Shown piece after piece: positions 17,699 to 24,590 of a stretch of 27,801 bases of DNA; position 1 is the first letter of the stretch, and every line of letters starts with the position of its first letter. A model generated the notes under the pieces. It saw nothing but the letters and a program-made list of their open reading frames with translations, had not been told where the DNA came from and made no database searches. A program made the position numbers and the translations under genes. The stretch is taken from positions 1-27,801 of the forward strand of contig CAAGGT010000080.1 of NCBI GenBank assembly GCA_900769465.1, written 5' to 3'. The stretch comes from Bacteroidaceae bacterium. GTDB lineage: Bacteria > Bacteroidota > Bacteroidia > Bacteroidales > Bacteroidaceae.

Positions 17699-17781
17699 TT
17701 GACAACGGCATGCACGTTTTGTATATTTGCTTAAAAGTGGCAATTCAGCAACCTTGCAGAAAAGGTCATACGGTAATTTTG
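17699..17781 (+). promoter_or_regulatory. Tandem promoter/leader of cassette A
   Basis: P1: TTG at 17699, 20 bases, TATATTTG at 17722-17729. P2: AACCTTGC (TTG at 17754), 17 bases, TAATTTTG at 17774-17781. The same two-box layout with almost identical spacing precedes the effectors of B, D and F. P1 is a strong match to the consensus; P2 could instead be a conserved leader element. Confidence 0.6.
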
Positions 17782-17807
17782 CATTGTAATTTTAAAGTGC
17801 AATAATT

Positions 17808-18338
17808 ATGAGTAACTTTTTTAACAACGGCCAGAGAATACCAAACATTTTTGAGAGAGCAAGAGCGTATGATAATTGGAATGAAGGAAACTTTCAACCG
17901 CAAGAAGATGGTTATGGTTCTATCAGTGACAAGTACAACGATTACAAAAAGGTCTACAACCAGCTGACCGAAAAAGAAAAAACATTATCTTTTAAGCACC
18001 CATTCTTAGCCATAGAGATAAAAAAGAATAGAGAAAAAGCATTTAAAGCAACGATGCATTTTGATGGCACTGAAGATGGATATGGTGACGCCATCAGGCA
18101 TTGTTATTGGTGCGCCTTGAACCAAGTTTCAGCAGGTTTGAATTCACCACTTGCAAAAGAATTTGGTGACACACACGAAGATATACCAAATAATAGAGCA
18201 AAAGCAATGGACCTGCATAATAATGCAATAGGATACCATTTAGGCAACCAAGCTATAATAAACGATTGGAGTGAAGAAGAACTTTTAAACAACGTAATAA
18301 ATGCAGCAAACAATGGGAAACTTAAAATTGGGCTTTAA
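17808..18338 (+). CDS. Putative effector, DUF6973-like, cassette A
   Basis: A 176-residue protein without signal peptide or membrane helix. Residues 1-36 are the type 1 tag (NNGQRIPNIFERARAYDNW). The body ends in a conserved domain with RHCYWCALNQ (H98), EFGDTHE (119-124) and MDLHNN (134-139). I recall this His/Asp/Glu pattern from DUF6973 proteins, and it would suit a metal-dependent hydrolase; that is inference. The gene overlaps a lipoprotein gene by 26 bases, in the arrangement usual for a toxin with its immunity protein. Function is not shown by the sequence. Confidence 0.65.
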   Translation: MSNFFNNGQRIPNIFERARAYDNWNEGNFQPQEDGYGSISDKYNDYKKVYNQLTEKEKTLSFKHPFLAIEIKKNREKAFKATMHFDGTEDGYGDAIRHCYWCALNQVSAGLNSPLAKEFGDTHEDIPNNRAKAMDLHNNAIGYHLGNQAIINDWSEEELLNNVINAANNGKLKIGL

Positions 18339-18795
18339 AATAATCATTCCCGCACTTGTTATTACCTTTTCACTTACAAGCTGCAACGAAATCATTAGGG
18401 TTATGGATATACTGGGAATGATACCGCCAAGTGAACAAAAACTTGAACTTCAACTTGAGAAACAGGCTATTGGAGAACCATTTTCTTTTGCAGACTATTG
18501 CAAAGAAGAATATGACAGTATATTTTTGGTTTATCCTTATTTCAATATCGAAAAAGAAGATTTTGTCAATTTGAAAATGTCGGATAAACTAAGAGGTATA
18601 TGCGAATCAAATGCTTGTTCCGACTCATTCTCAACTCTACTTTTTATAAATAACGGTATTGTTAAGGCTTATTCAATTATGGCAACAGCTAATGCAGACT
18701 TTAATGCAAGGGAAGTAGAGAAACATTATATTTTCCCAATTGAGCAAAAGTTTATAATGGACAAGGAGAGAAATATACATATATACAACGAATAG
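18313..18795 (+). CDS. Putative immunity lipoprotein, cassette A
   Basis: A 160-residue protein with a lipoprotein signal: a hydrophobic stretch ending LTSC (lipobox), then NE. The mature part has the family core EPFSFADYCKEEYDSIF, VYPYFN, and LLFINNGIVKAYS, shared with the partners in cassettes B and D. An upstream in-frame ATG at 18301 exists, but the corresponding codon is lost in cassette B, so the start at 18313 is favoured. It overlaps the effector stop by 26 bases in another frame, implying coupled translation. Envelope location suggests the toxin acts in the periplasm or on membranes. Confidence 0.65.
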   Translation: MGNLKLGFKIIIPALVITFSLTSCNEIIRVMDILGMIPPSEQKLELQLEKQAIGEPFSFADYCKEEYDSIFLVYPYFNIEKEDFVNLKMSDKLRGICESNACSDSFSTLLFINNGIVKAYSIMATANADFNAREVEKHYIFPIEQKFIMDKERNIHIYNE

Positions 18796-18890
18796 TATTT
18801 TGTAGTCATTCACCCCCAAGTTTGTATCTCTCAAACATATTACAACAAAGCAACAACATTGGTTATCAATTCATTAAAAGAGTTATAATA

Positions 18891-18914
18891 TTCTTTGACG
18901 AGGAGGAGTATTAA
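18891..18914 (+). repeat. DUF2795 tail, copy 1 (end of cassette A)
   Basis: Identical to the native tail over all 24 bases, out of any gene context. It is preceded by the AAGTTTGTATCTCTCAA block at 18818 and followed by a type II tail (AAAGGTTAAAC...TATCAACGATTTACAA, then a terminator). Confidence 0.9.
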
Positions 18915-18956
18915 CCCCTCAACAAAGGTTAAACCTCAAAATATCAACGATTTACA

Positions 18957-18990
18957 AAGACCGACAGGGCAGTCCAGTCGGTCTTTTTTT
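18957..18990 (+). terminator. Type II terminator after cassette A
   Basis: A 9-bp stem, AAGACCGAC (18957-18965) with GTCGGTCTT (18977-18985), 11-base loop, then a T-run. Related terminators follow tail copies 4 and 6. Confidence 0.85.
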
Positions 18991-18991
18991 G

Positions 18992-19020
18992 CCCAAAAAC
19001 TACCCAAAAACTACCCAAAA
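18992..19020 (+). repeat. 11-bp direct repeats in cassette B head
   Basis: The unit CCCAAAAACTA is repeated two and a half times. It is followed up to about 19125 by scattered ACTGCCC/ACTACCC motifs (ACTGCCCAAATACTGCCCTG and others). Similar ACTRCCC clusters lie at 24427-24450, 25709-25743 and 27526-27532, all next to cassette junctions. The repeat matches one helical turn; its role is unknown. The rest of 18796-19200 holds no gene. Confidence 0.7.
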
Positions 19021-19156
19021 ATGAGGCGAGACTGCCCAAATACTGCCCTGAAACTATTACCAAATCCTCCTGAAAATAAGAATAGTAAGTGAGGGATGGC
19101 ACACTGCCCAAACACTGCCCTGACGCTCTACAAGGCACTTTTTGCAAAAATACCTA

Positions 19157-19405
19157 TTTGTTAAAGTAAACAAAATAGTAAATCTTTTCCCTTCAAGGTA
19201 TTGACAACCGATGGTTGAGGTTGTATATTTGGGGTAATAATAAGAAAGTGGCAAATCAGCAACCTTGCCATGGAAACCATACAGTAATTTTGCGGTATTA
19301 CTAACTGTAAAACTTTTTAATATGGCAAATTACTTAAACAGACCAAGCATTTTTGAGATTGCAACAGCATTTGAAGATGGACAGGAAGGAGAAATAAAAC
19401 AAAAG
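19157..19405 (+). repeat. Cassette head type 2, copy in cassette B
   Basis: Begins at TTTGTTAAAGTA and runs through promoters and leader to codon 28 of the effector. It is strongly similar to 25896-26145 in cassette F. After codon 28 the two effectors are unrelated. Confidence 0.85.
19201..19292 (+). promoter_or_regulatory. Tandem promoter/leader of cassette B
   Basis: P1: TTG at 19201, 20 bases, TATATTTG at 19224-19231. P2: AACCTTGC (TTG at 19265), 17 bases, TAATTTTG at 19285-19292. Spacings equal those in cassette A although the intervening bases differ. Confidence 0.6.
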
Positions 19406-19816
19406 AACGATGGACCTTATGAAACTTACAAAACCCTTTCAAAAGATGAAAAAAGCTTTGTAACCAGGCATCCTTTTATTGCAGATATGTTCAATGCAAA
19501 TTCAGAAAAAGCAAAAAAAATTGGAAGAGAATTAGGTGGTACTGTTAATGGCTACGGCGATGCAGTAAGGCATTGCTATTGGTGCGCACTAAACCAAATG
19601 GATGCCGGGTTCAAATCCCCTTATGCAAAAGAATTTGGGGACGCTCATGAAAGCAAACCCGACAATAGCATAAATGAAAAAGCAATGGATTTGCACAACA
19701 ATTCCGTTGGATATTATTTAGGCAACCAGGCGATAATCAATGGCTGGAGTGAACAAGAACTTTTAAATCAAGTAATAGAAGCAGCAAATAATGGAAGACT
19801 TAAAATTCTTGAATAG
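19322..19816 (+). CDS. Putative effector, DUF6973-like, cassette B
   Basis: 164 residues, no export signal. Residues 1-28 are the type 2 tag (MANYLNRPSIFEIATAFEDG then EIKQK). The body aligns with the cassette A effector: RHCYWCALNQ (H84), EFGDAHE (104-110), MDLHNN (122-127), and the C-terminal GNQAIINGWSEQELLNQ. The ATG at 19322 is chosen because cassette F starts at the identical codon; a longer frame from 19265 begins within promoter P2. Paired by a 26-base overlap with the next gene. Role as a toxin is inferred. Confidence 0.65.
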   Translation: MANYLNRPSIFEIATAFEDGQEGEIKQKNDGPYETYKTLSKDEKSFVTRHPFIADMFNANSEKAKKIGRELGGTVNGYGDAVRHCYWCALNQMDAGFKSPYAKEFGDAHESKPDNSINEKAMDLHNNSVGYYLGNQAIINGWSEQELLNQVIEAANNGRLKILE

Positions 19817-20234
19817 GATTGTCATACTTACTGTTAGTGTGTTTTTATTTATGGGTTGTCATCCAAGAGAACCTAGACTTGAACTACAACTAAAAAAGCT
19901 AGCAATTGGAGAACCATTTTCTTTTGCAGATTATTGCAAGGAGGAATACGACAGTATATTTTTTGTTTATCCATATTTCAACACAGAAAAAAAGGAATTT
20001 ACCAACATCAAAATGTCAAAAGCATTGAGAAGAAAATGTGATAATAACACCATGTTCGATTCATTCTCTACACTTCTTTTTATAAACAATGGTACAGTGA
20101 AAGCATACTCTGTCGTAGAAGTAGATAAAGCAAGAATTACACCAGTAAAAATATCAGAAGAAACTTTTATATTCTCTTTTAAACAAAAGTTTACTTTAGA
20201 CAAAAATAGATACATTCAATTATATGAGGAATAA
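19791..20234 (+). CDS. Putative immunity lipoprotein, cassette B
   Basis: 147 residues. The signal peptide ends FMGC (lipobox), followed by HPREPRLELQ. It shares the EPFSFADYCKEEYDSIF, VYPYFN and LLFINNGTVKAYS core with the cassette A partner but diverges in the last third. The start codon lies within the effector's last codons, 26 bases of overlap exactly as in cassettes A and D. Confidence 0.65.
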   Translation: MEDLKFLNRIVILTVSVFLFMGCHPREPRLELQLKKLAIGEPFSFADYCKEEYDSIFFVYPYFNTEKKEFTNIKMSKALRRKCDNNTMFDSFSTLLFINNGTVKAYSVVEVDKARITPVKISEETFIFSFKQKFTLDKNRYIQLYEE

Positions 20235-20243
20235 TATTTTGAA

Positions 20244-20375
20244 ATGGATTTACACAACAACTCAATAGGATACCATATCGGCAACCAAGCGATAATAAAT
20301 GATTGGAGTGAAGAAGAACTATTAAATCAAGTAATAAATGCTGCAAATAATGGAAAACTACAAATTGGGCTTTAA
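20244..20375 (+). pseudogene. C-terminal stump of a DUF6973-like effector
   Basis: An open frame of 43 codons beginning at an internal ATG and reading MDLHNNSIGYHIGNQAIIND to IGL-stop. It matches only the last quarter of the cassette A effector. The tag, promoters, and most catalytic-looking motifs are missing. It begins 9 bases after the preceding lipoprotein gene, at a TATTTTG sequence that normally follows such genes, so a deletion between two cassettes is likely. Its 26-base overlap with the next gene is preserved. Confidence 0.75.
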
Positions 20376-20847
20376 AACATTTGTCTTCACACTTATTATC
20401 ACCATCTTGTTTACAAGTTGTAGCGAGAATGCGAAAAGCAATTTTTACTTTGCTTTAGATATGGCAGGATTATTAAACCCACGTGAGTCAAGAATTAGTT
20501 TATCATTTGATAATCAAAACATTGAAGAGCCATTTTCTTTTTCGGGCTACTGCAAAGAAGACTACGATAGCATATTCATAGTATATTCTTATTTCAACAC
20601 AGAAAGAGAAGATTTTCTAAACCTGAAAATGTCAAATATATTAAGAAGAAAGTGTGACAATAATACGATGTTTGATTCATTTTCCACTTTACTCTTTATA
20701 AAAAACGGTAAAGTAGAGGCTTACAGCGAAATACAATGCGTTAATGCTGATTTTGACTCAAGGGAAGTAGAGAAACATTATATTTTCCCAATTGACCAAA
20801 AGTTTATAATGGACAAGGGGAGAAAAATACATATTTACGACAAATAG
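20350..20847 (+). CDS. Orphan immunity-type lipoprotein, cassette B
   Basis: 165 residues from the ATG at 20350 (another in-frame ATG at 20338). The signal peptide ends LFTSC, followed by SE. The core EPFSFSGYCKEDYDSIF and LLFIKNGKVEAYSE places it with the cassette A and D partners; the C-terminal SREVEKHYIFPIDQKFIMDK is close to that of cassette A. Its effector is reduced to a stump, and it can only be transcribed from the upstream pair. Keeping immunity after losing the toxin is common in polymorphic toxin loci. Confidence 0.65.
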   Translation: MENYKLGFKTFVFTLIITILFTSCSENAKSNFYFALDMAGLLNPRESRISLSFDNQNIEEPFSFSGYCKEDYDSIFIVYSYFNTEREDFLNLKMSNILRRKCDNNTMFDSFSTLLFIKNGKVEAYSEIQCVNADFDSREVEKHYIFPIDQKFIMDKGRKIHIYDK

Positions 20848-20941
20848 TCTTTCATCGCCTTTTAGAGTCAAGTTTGTATCTCTCAATTACAACATAGCGA
20901 AACATAGTATTGATTATCAACGTATTAAAAGACAAATAATG

Positions 20942-20965
20942 TTTTTTGACGAGGAGGAGTATTAA
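20942..20965 (+). repeat. DUF2795 tail, copy 2 (end of cassette B)
   Basis: Reads FFDEEEY-stop with one synonymous change (ttc to ttt). It is preceded by the AAGTTTGTATCTCTCAA block at 20870 and followed by the type I tail. Confidence 0.9.
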
Positions 20966-20998
20966 GATTTAGCAATCAGTTAAATTATTGATTTTCAA

Positions 20999-21040
20999 TA
21001 GGAAAGTAAGGAGAAACAAACTTGTTTCCCTTATTTTTTT
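20999..21040 (+). terminator. Type I terminator, copy after cassette B
   Basis: The stem region AGGAAAGTAAG pairs imperfectly with CTTGTTTCCCT, then TTATTTTTTT. On the minus strand the T-run doubles as the last codons (ACA AAA AAA TAA) of the inverted lipoprotein gene, so the cassette C gene ends inside this repeat. Confidence 0.7.
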
Positions 21041-21948
21041 GTTCGCACCATCACAGCGCTGTCGGGCCAAAAGCCAAGTTTTTCAGCGGTTTTGAATAAA
21101 AGGGTATTATTGCTGAAAAGCTCCAACGTTACCGCACAATCAGCATCCAAAAAGAAGCGACCTACAGCAGTGTTACCGCGAGTGGGAGCGAGCAAACGAG
21201 CCTGTGGTAAAGGGTCGCCGTCGTTGCTACAATCAGGCATTTGTATTCTTGCGCCACCCAAAAACACGCCACCGGCTACAAGTAATAGAGAATCGCCCTT
21301 TGCCGCTATGCTTATACTAAAATCTTGCCAAGGTCCGTTTTTCTCCCACGCCCACTCACCTACAAACGGAGAAGGAGTGATGCCCGAAACATCAAATCTA
21401 TTTACAGCCGAAACACCGGCATCGGGTACAAAGGCTTTTTCTTTATATAAATCTACTACCTCGGTTGAGAAAGAGTAATTTTCGCTGTTCTTGCGCACAA
21501 GCACTCCGCTGGTAGGCCAATAATTGACCTCGCCGCCTATCTTGAAAACAAGCGTATCAAGTGATTTCAGTTCAAGAGCAAGTGGATAGTATTCATTCTT
21601 TGGATATTTCTGGAACACACTAAAATATTGGTTCACAATTGCGCCAACAGCCTTGTTGCCGTTTTTTGGCACAGCCATACAAGCCTGCGGGATTGCATAT
21701 CCCTTGCTGTCATTCAGCGGGTTACCCTTCATATAAAAAGGTTCTTGTCTTTCCCAATAAAATGCCACAAGCAGCGAATCGCCTCGCTCGCCAATGCGCA
21801 GCAAGAGATTTTGAATAGAATCATTCGCTCCTACACACTCCCAACAACCCACAAACGGAGAGGGCGTAATGCCCGCTACATCAACCTTTTTATTGCCACC
21901 GCAGGCAATAATGCTTAACACACTTAAAATGACCAATAATCTTTTCAT
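21031..21948 (-). CDS. Putative immunity lipoprotein with duplicated domain, cassette C
   Basis: 305 residues. The short signal peptide ends SIIAC (lipobox cysteine 16). The mature protein consists of two related halves, each opening with ITPSPFVG (residues about 27 and 190) and closing with a FWP/YWP...MVR/LVR element. The middle of each contains GDSLL and a PQA-x-L/M-A-x-GN-x-AVG segment. It is probably a beta-rich binding module in tandem. It follows the GH108 gene with a 3-base gap, so a lysozyme-inhibitor or immunity role is the natural guess. I do not recognise the family. The stop codon lies in the shared terminator. Confidence 0.6.
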   Translation of the reverse strand: MKRLLVILSVLSIIACGGNKKVDVAGITPSPFVGCWECVGANDSIQNLLLRIGERGDSLLVAFYWERQEPFYMKGNPLNDSKGYAIPQACMAVPKNGNKAVGAIVNQYFSVFQKYPKNEYYPLALELKSLDTLVFKIGGEVNYWPTSGVLVRKNSENYSFSTEVVDLYKEKAFVPDAGVSAVNRFDVSGITPSPFVGEWAWEKNGPWQDFSISIAAKGDSLLLVAGGVFLGGARIQMPDCSNDGDPLPQARLLAPTRGNTAVGRFFLDADCAVTLELFSNNTLLFKTAEKLGFWPDSAVMVRTKK

Positions 21949-21951
21949 AAT

Positions 21952-22758
21952 TTATTTTTGGGTGTGCCTGCTTTTGAAAATAGTATCACAACCGAACTTA
22001 TTGCCTATATCATTTATTCTATTAAACCAGCCATTTATAAAACGCTTCTGTTCGGGATTGCGGTCCACAATTCCGTCGCAATGCTCTGCACGTGATTTCT
22101 GCAGTTCCGTTTTCAACCATTTTTCATCCACAGAGTTCACCGCTTCATTAGTTTTATCGCCAATATAACCATCTTCAACTAAATTATACCCTTTCTTGTT
22201 AAGAGCCTTCTGCAAAGAAACAATTGCTGTTTGTGGACCTGAATTAACAGAAAAATCATAAACAAGTTTCATTACATCAGTATTGTCAAGCAAACCGAAT
22301 CCACGACTATCCCATTCAGCCTTGTACAAATTTATTGCATCTTTCTTTGTTAAGTTTTTAACATTGTCAACATTAACACCAGCTCTTTTCTTGTATGTAT
22401 CAAGAAACTTTTGCGTTATACCCATATTAGTTTCACCTCCTCGATCAAATTTATCATTAACGTAGCCTCCTTCATAATGAAGAACGATTGGTATTGTTGC
22501 ATAAAACAATGAATCGCTACTATGTTTTTCTTTAGCCAATGAACCTCTGTTATTTTTTCCTAATTCATCAATATTTTCAGGTGGTATTTCACTTTTTATA
22601 GAATCACCATTCGGGTAATTTTCTATGTAATAATACTTTGTAGAGTTCGAAGGTTGCATTGTAAATCTTTGAATAACCTTATTCTTTTTTCTCTTACTCG
22701 CTAGCTCATCGATACTATCCGATTGGAACTCCTCAATTAATTCTAATTCATCATTCAT
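21952..22758 (-). CDS. GH108-family muramidase, putative effector of cassette C
   Basis: 268 residues without signal peptide. The C-terminal part is a glycoside hydrolase 108 lysozyme: the catalytic glutamate E96 in HYEGGY, then RGGETNMGIT, and a peptidoglycan-binding region around DFSVNSGPQTAIVSLQKALN with DGYIGDKT. Such enzymes cut the glycan chain of peptidoglycan and also occur in phage lysis modules. The first 85 residues are unrelated to GH108, acidic then basic, and differ from both tags in the other cassettes. No holin or spanin gene is adjacent; instead a lipoprotein follows directly, favouring an antibacterial effector. Transcribed opposite to all other cassettes. Confidence 0.8.
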   Translation of the reverse strand: MNDELELIEEFQSDSIDELASKRKKNKVIQRFTMQPSNSTKYYYIENYPNGDSIKSEIPPENIDELGKNNRGSLAKEKHSSDSLFYATIPIVLHYEGGYVNDKFDRGGETNMGITQKFLDTYKKRAGVNVDNVKNLTKKDAINLYKAEWDSRGFGLLDNTDVMKLVYDFSVNSGPQTAIVSLQKALNKKGYNLVEDGYIGDKTNEAVNSVDEKWLKTELQKSRAEHCDGIVDRNPEQKRFINGWFNRINDIGNKFGCDTIFKSRHTQK

Positions 22759-22788
22759 ATCACATTTTATTTAAAATTACGAATGACG

Positions 22789-22834
22789 CAAAAGTATATC
22801 ACAAATATATATCCCAAGTTGAAGAAGTACCAAA
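22789..22834 (-). promoter_or_regulatory. Promoter of the inverted GH108 cassette
   Basis: Minus strand: TTTG (22834-22831), 21 bases, TATATTTG (22809-22802); then a second box TACTTTTG (22796-22789) preceded by a TTG at spacing 18. The tandem layout and the GTAATTTTAAA just before the ATG echo the leaders of cassettes A and D. Confidence 0.55.
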
Positions 22835-22971
22835 TTAAACCTACTCTTTTACAAATATTTTCACCAAAACAAACCTTCTTTTATTGCCTTTTACAGCCAA
22901 GTTTGTATCTCTCAACTACAATATAGCGAAACAACAATATTGATTACCAAGACGTTAAAAGACAAACATAA

Positions 22972-22995
22972 TTCTTCGACGAAGAGGAGTATTAA
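22972..22995 (+). repeat. DUF2795 tail, copy 3 (end of cassette C)
   Basis: Reads FFDEEEY-stop with two synonymous changes (ttt to ttc, gag to gaa). Although the genes of C are inverted, the tail and the AAGTTTGTATCTCTCAA block (22899) keep the common orientation, so the unit ends are fixed and only the cargo is flipped. 22835-22971 holds no gene. Confidence 0.9.
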
Positions 22996-23029
22996 GATTT
23001 AGCAATCAGTTAAATTAATGATTTTCAAT

Positions 23030-23070
23030 AGGGAAGCAAGGAGAAACAAACTTGTCTCCCTTATTTTTTT
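23030..23070 (+). terminator. Type I terminator, copy after cassette C
   Basis: Stem AGGGAAGCAAG (23030-23040) with CTTGTCTCCCT (23051-23061), then TTATTTTTTT. It could stop transcription of upstream units before the D promoters. Confidence 0.8.
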
Positions 23071-23203
23071 GTTCGCTTAAATGCGCAATATACATGTTTA
23101 TCTGTTGTGTTCCGAGAATAAACTTGTCTATTTACTTACCTTCTTTAATCCCCTCATTTTTATTAAATCAAGTGAAACAAAAAGAGATTTCCACCAATAA
23201 CTA

Positions 23204-23285
23204 TTGACAACGGCATGCACGTTTTGTATATTTGCTTAAAAGTGGCAATTCAGGAACCTTGCAGAAAAGGCATACGGTAATTTTG
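23204..23285 (+). promoter_or_regulatory. Tandem promoter/leader of cassette D
   Basis: P1: TTG at 23204, 20 bases, TATATTTG at 23227-23234. P2: TTG at 23259, 16 bases, TAATTTTG at 23278-23285. Confidence 0.6.
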
Positions 23286-23311
23286 CATTGTAATTTTAAA
23301 GTGCAATAATT

Positions 23312-23817
23312 ATGAGTAACCTTTTTAACAACGGCCAGAGAATACCAAACATTTTTGAGAGAGCAAGAGCGTGTGATAATTGGAATAAAGGAAACTTTCA
23401 ACCGCAAGAGGATGGCTATGAAGACACATACAACACCCTCTCCAATGATGAAAAGAGTTTTGTATTCAAACACCCAACTCTTGCATATAAGTTCAACAAC
23501 AATGCAAATAAAGCAAAAAAACTGTAGAGCATTTTCCAAACAAAGAAGATGGTTACGGCGATGCTGTCAGACATTGTTATCGGTGTGCTTTAAACCAAGT
23601 TTCTGCAGGTTACAAATCTCCTCTTGCAAAAGAATTTGGAGATGCACACGAAAACAAACCTACAAACAAACCAAATGCAAAAAAGATGGACTTACATAAC
23701 AACTCTATTGGTTATTCACTAGGGAACGAAGCTATAAAAAACAATTGGAATGAGGAAGAATTATTAAACAACGTAATAAATGCAGCAAACAATGGGAAAC
23801 TTTATATGCTTAAATAA
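23312..23817 (+). pseudogene. Frameshifted DUF6973-like effector, cassette D
   Basis: The frame from 23312 carries the type 1 tag (3 changes in 36 residues against cassette A) and a body like cassette B's (YNTLSNDEKSFVFKHP). It stops at 23527 just after a run of seven A (23515-23521). Adding one A restores the rest in frame: KEDGYGDAVRHCYRCALNQ, EFGDAHE, MDLHNN, to LYMLK-stop at 23817. The conserved W of RHCYWC is R here, consistent with decay. It could be a true null, a slippage-regulated gene, or a base-calling error in the homopolymer. Confidence 0.8.
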
Positions 23818-24232
23818 CGCCATAATCACAATATTGACAACACTGTTACTCACTGGTTGTACACCAAGAGAGCCTAAACTTGACTTACAACTTAAAACAC
23901 AACCGACAGAACAAGTTTTTTCTTTTGCAAATTATTGCGAAGGTCATTTTGACAGCATATATATCATACACCCTTATGATGATGAAAAGGTTATCTGGTC
24001 ATTGCCTTATAAAATGTCAAAAAGACTAAGAGAAAAATGCAGTTATACACTAGACGACACATATGCAAGAATCCTCTTTATAGATAACGGTACTGTAAAA
24101 GCATATAGTGAAATAGAAGCCAAGTATGCATCTTTTTCCTTTATCAAGTTTCCGAATAATAAACCAATATTATATTTCAAACAAGATTTAATCTTAGATA
24201 AAGACAGGTATGTTCATATATACGAGGAATAG
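23792..24232 (+). CDS. Putative immunity lipoprotein, cassette D
   Basis: 146 residues from the ATG at 23792 (in-frame ATG also at 23780). The signal peptide ends LLTGC, then TPREPKLDLQ, close to the cassette B partner. The core is more diverged (VFSFANYCEGHFDSIYIIHPY, ILFIDNGTVKAYSE). The 26-base overlap with the restored effector frame is kept. The gene is intact although its effector is broken. Confidence 0.62.
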   Translation: MGNFICLNNAIITILTTLLLTGCTPREPKLDLQLKTQPTEQVFSFANYCEGHFDSIYIIHPYDDEKVIWSLPYKMSKRLREKCSYTLDDTYARILFIDNGTVKAYSEIEAKYASFSFIKFPNNKPILYFKQDLILDKDRYVHIYEE

Positions 24233-24319
24233 TATTTTGCCATATTTTAGCATAAAATAAACTTGTTTAATCAAAAGATATTTATCATAAATCATTAATA
24301 TTCAAATATCATTCACTTA

Positions 24320-24340
24320 TTTGACGAGGAGGAGTGTTAA
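24320..24340 (+). repeat. DUF2795 tail, copy 4 (end of cassette D)
   Basis: Reads FDEEEC-stop (tat to tgt). This is the only copy, apart from decayed copy 6, with an amino-acid change in the shared codons. It is followed by a type II tail. The usual AAGTTTGTATCTCTCAA block is not recognisable before it. Confidence 0.85.
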
Positions 24341-24381
24341 GAGGTTGAAAAAGGTTTAATACCTAAATATCAACGATTTAC

Positions 24382-24415
24382 AATGACCGATTGGACATTG
24401 TCCAATCGGTCATTT
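24382..24415 (+). terminator. Type II terminator after cassette D
   Basis: A near-perfect palindrome: AATGACCGATTGGACA (24382-24397) pairs with 24399-24414, with TTTTT after the stem. It corresponds in position to the terminator after tail copy 1, with a different loop. 24416-24507 contains ACTACCC motifs and no gene. Confidence 0.8.
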
Positions 24416-24507
24416 TTATGTCAAAAACTACCCGAATACTACCCTGAAACTATTACCAAATCCTCCTGAAAATAAGAGTAGTAAGTAAGTTTTTGTTATG
24501 TATATAC

Positions 24508-24538
24508 TTGACAGACGGATTTTGATTCATTATTTTTG
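24508..24538 (+). promoter_or_regulatory. Promoter of the RhuM-family gene
   Basis: TTG at 24508-24510, 20 bases, TATTTTTG at 24531-24538. It differs from the other cassettes in lacking the second box and conserved leader. Confidence 0.55.
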
Positions 24539-24590
24539 TAGTATGTATCATGCCTTTTATAAAAACGAATAATATTATGCCAAAAACAAT

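Larger units (their letters stand above)
17491..17915 (+). repeat. Cassette head type 1, copy in cassette A
   Basis: The stretch includes the terminator, the tandem promoters and the first 36 codons of the effector. It is nearly identical to 22996-23419 in cassette D, differing by scattered single bases. Similarity stops sharply after the codons for PQEDGY, so the toxin body is separate from the head. Confidence 0.85.
22996..23419 (+). repeat. Cassette head type 1, copy in cassette D
   Basis: Near-identical to 17491-17915 in cassette A, from the type I terminator through the promoters to codon 36 of the effector. One base is missing in the P2 spacer (spacing 16 instead of 17). Confidence 0.85.

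Noticed and set aside
18301..18312. Earlier ATG as start of the cassette A lipoprotein
   Set aside because: The equivalent codon is not a start in cassette B, whereas the ATG 12 bases later is conserved in all four pairs.
18992..19125. CRISPR array suggested by short repeats
   Set aside because: Repeat units are about 11 bases or 7-base motifs with irregular spacing, without 25-40 base spacers or cas genes.
21952..22758. Prophage lysis module around the GH108 gene
   Set aside because: No holin, spanin or structural phage gene is adjacent; the gene is paired with a lipoprotein and bounded by the same tails as the other cassettes.
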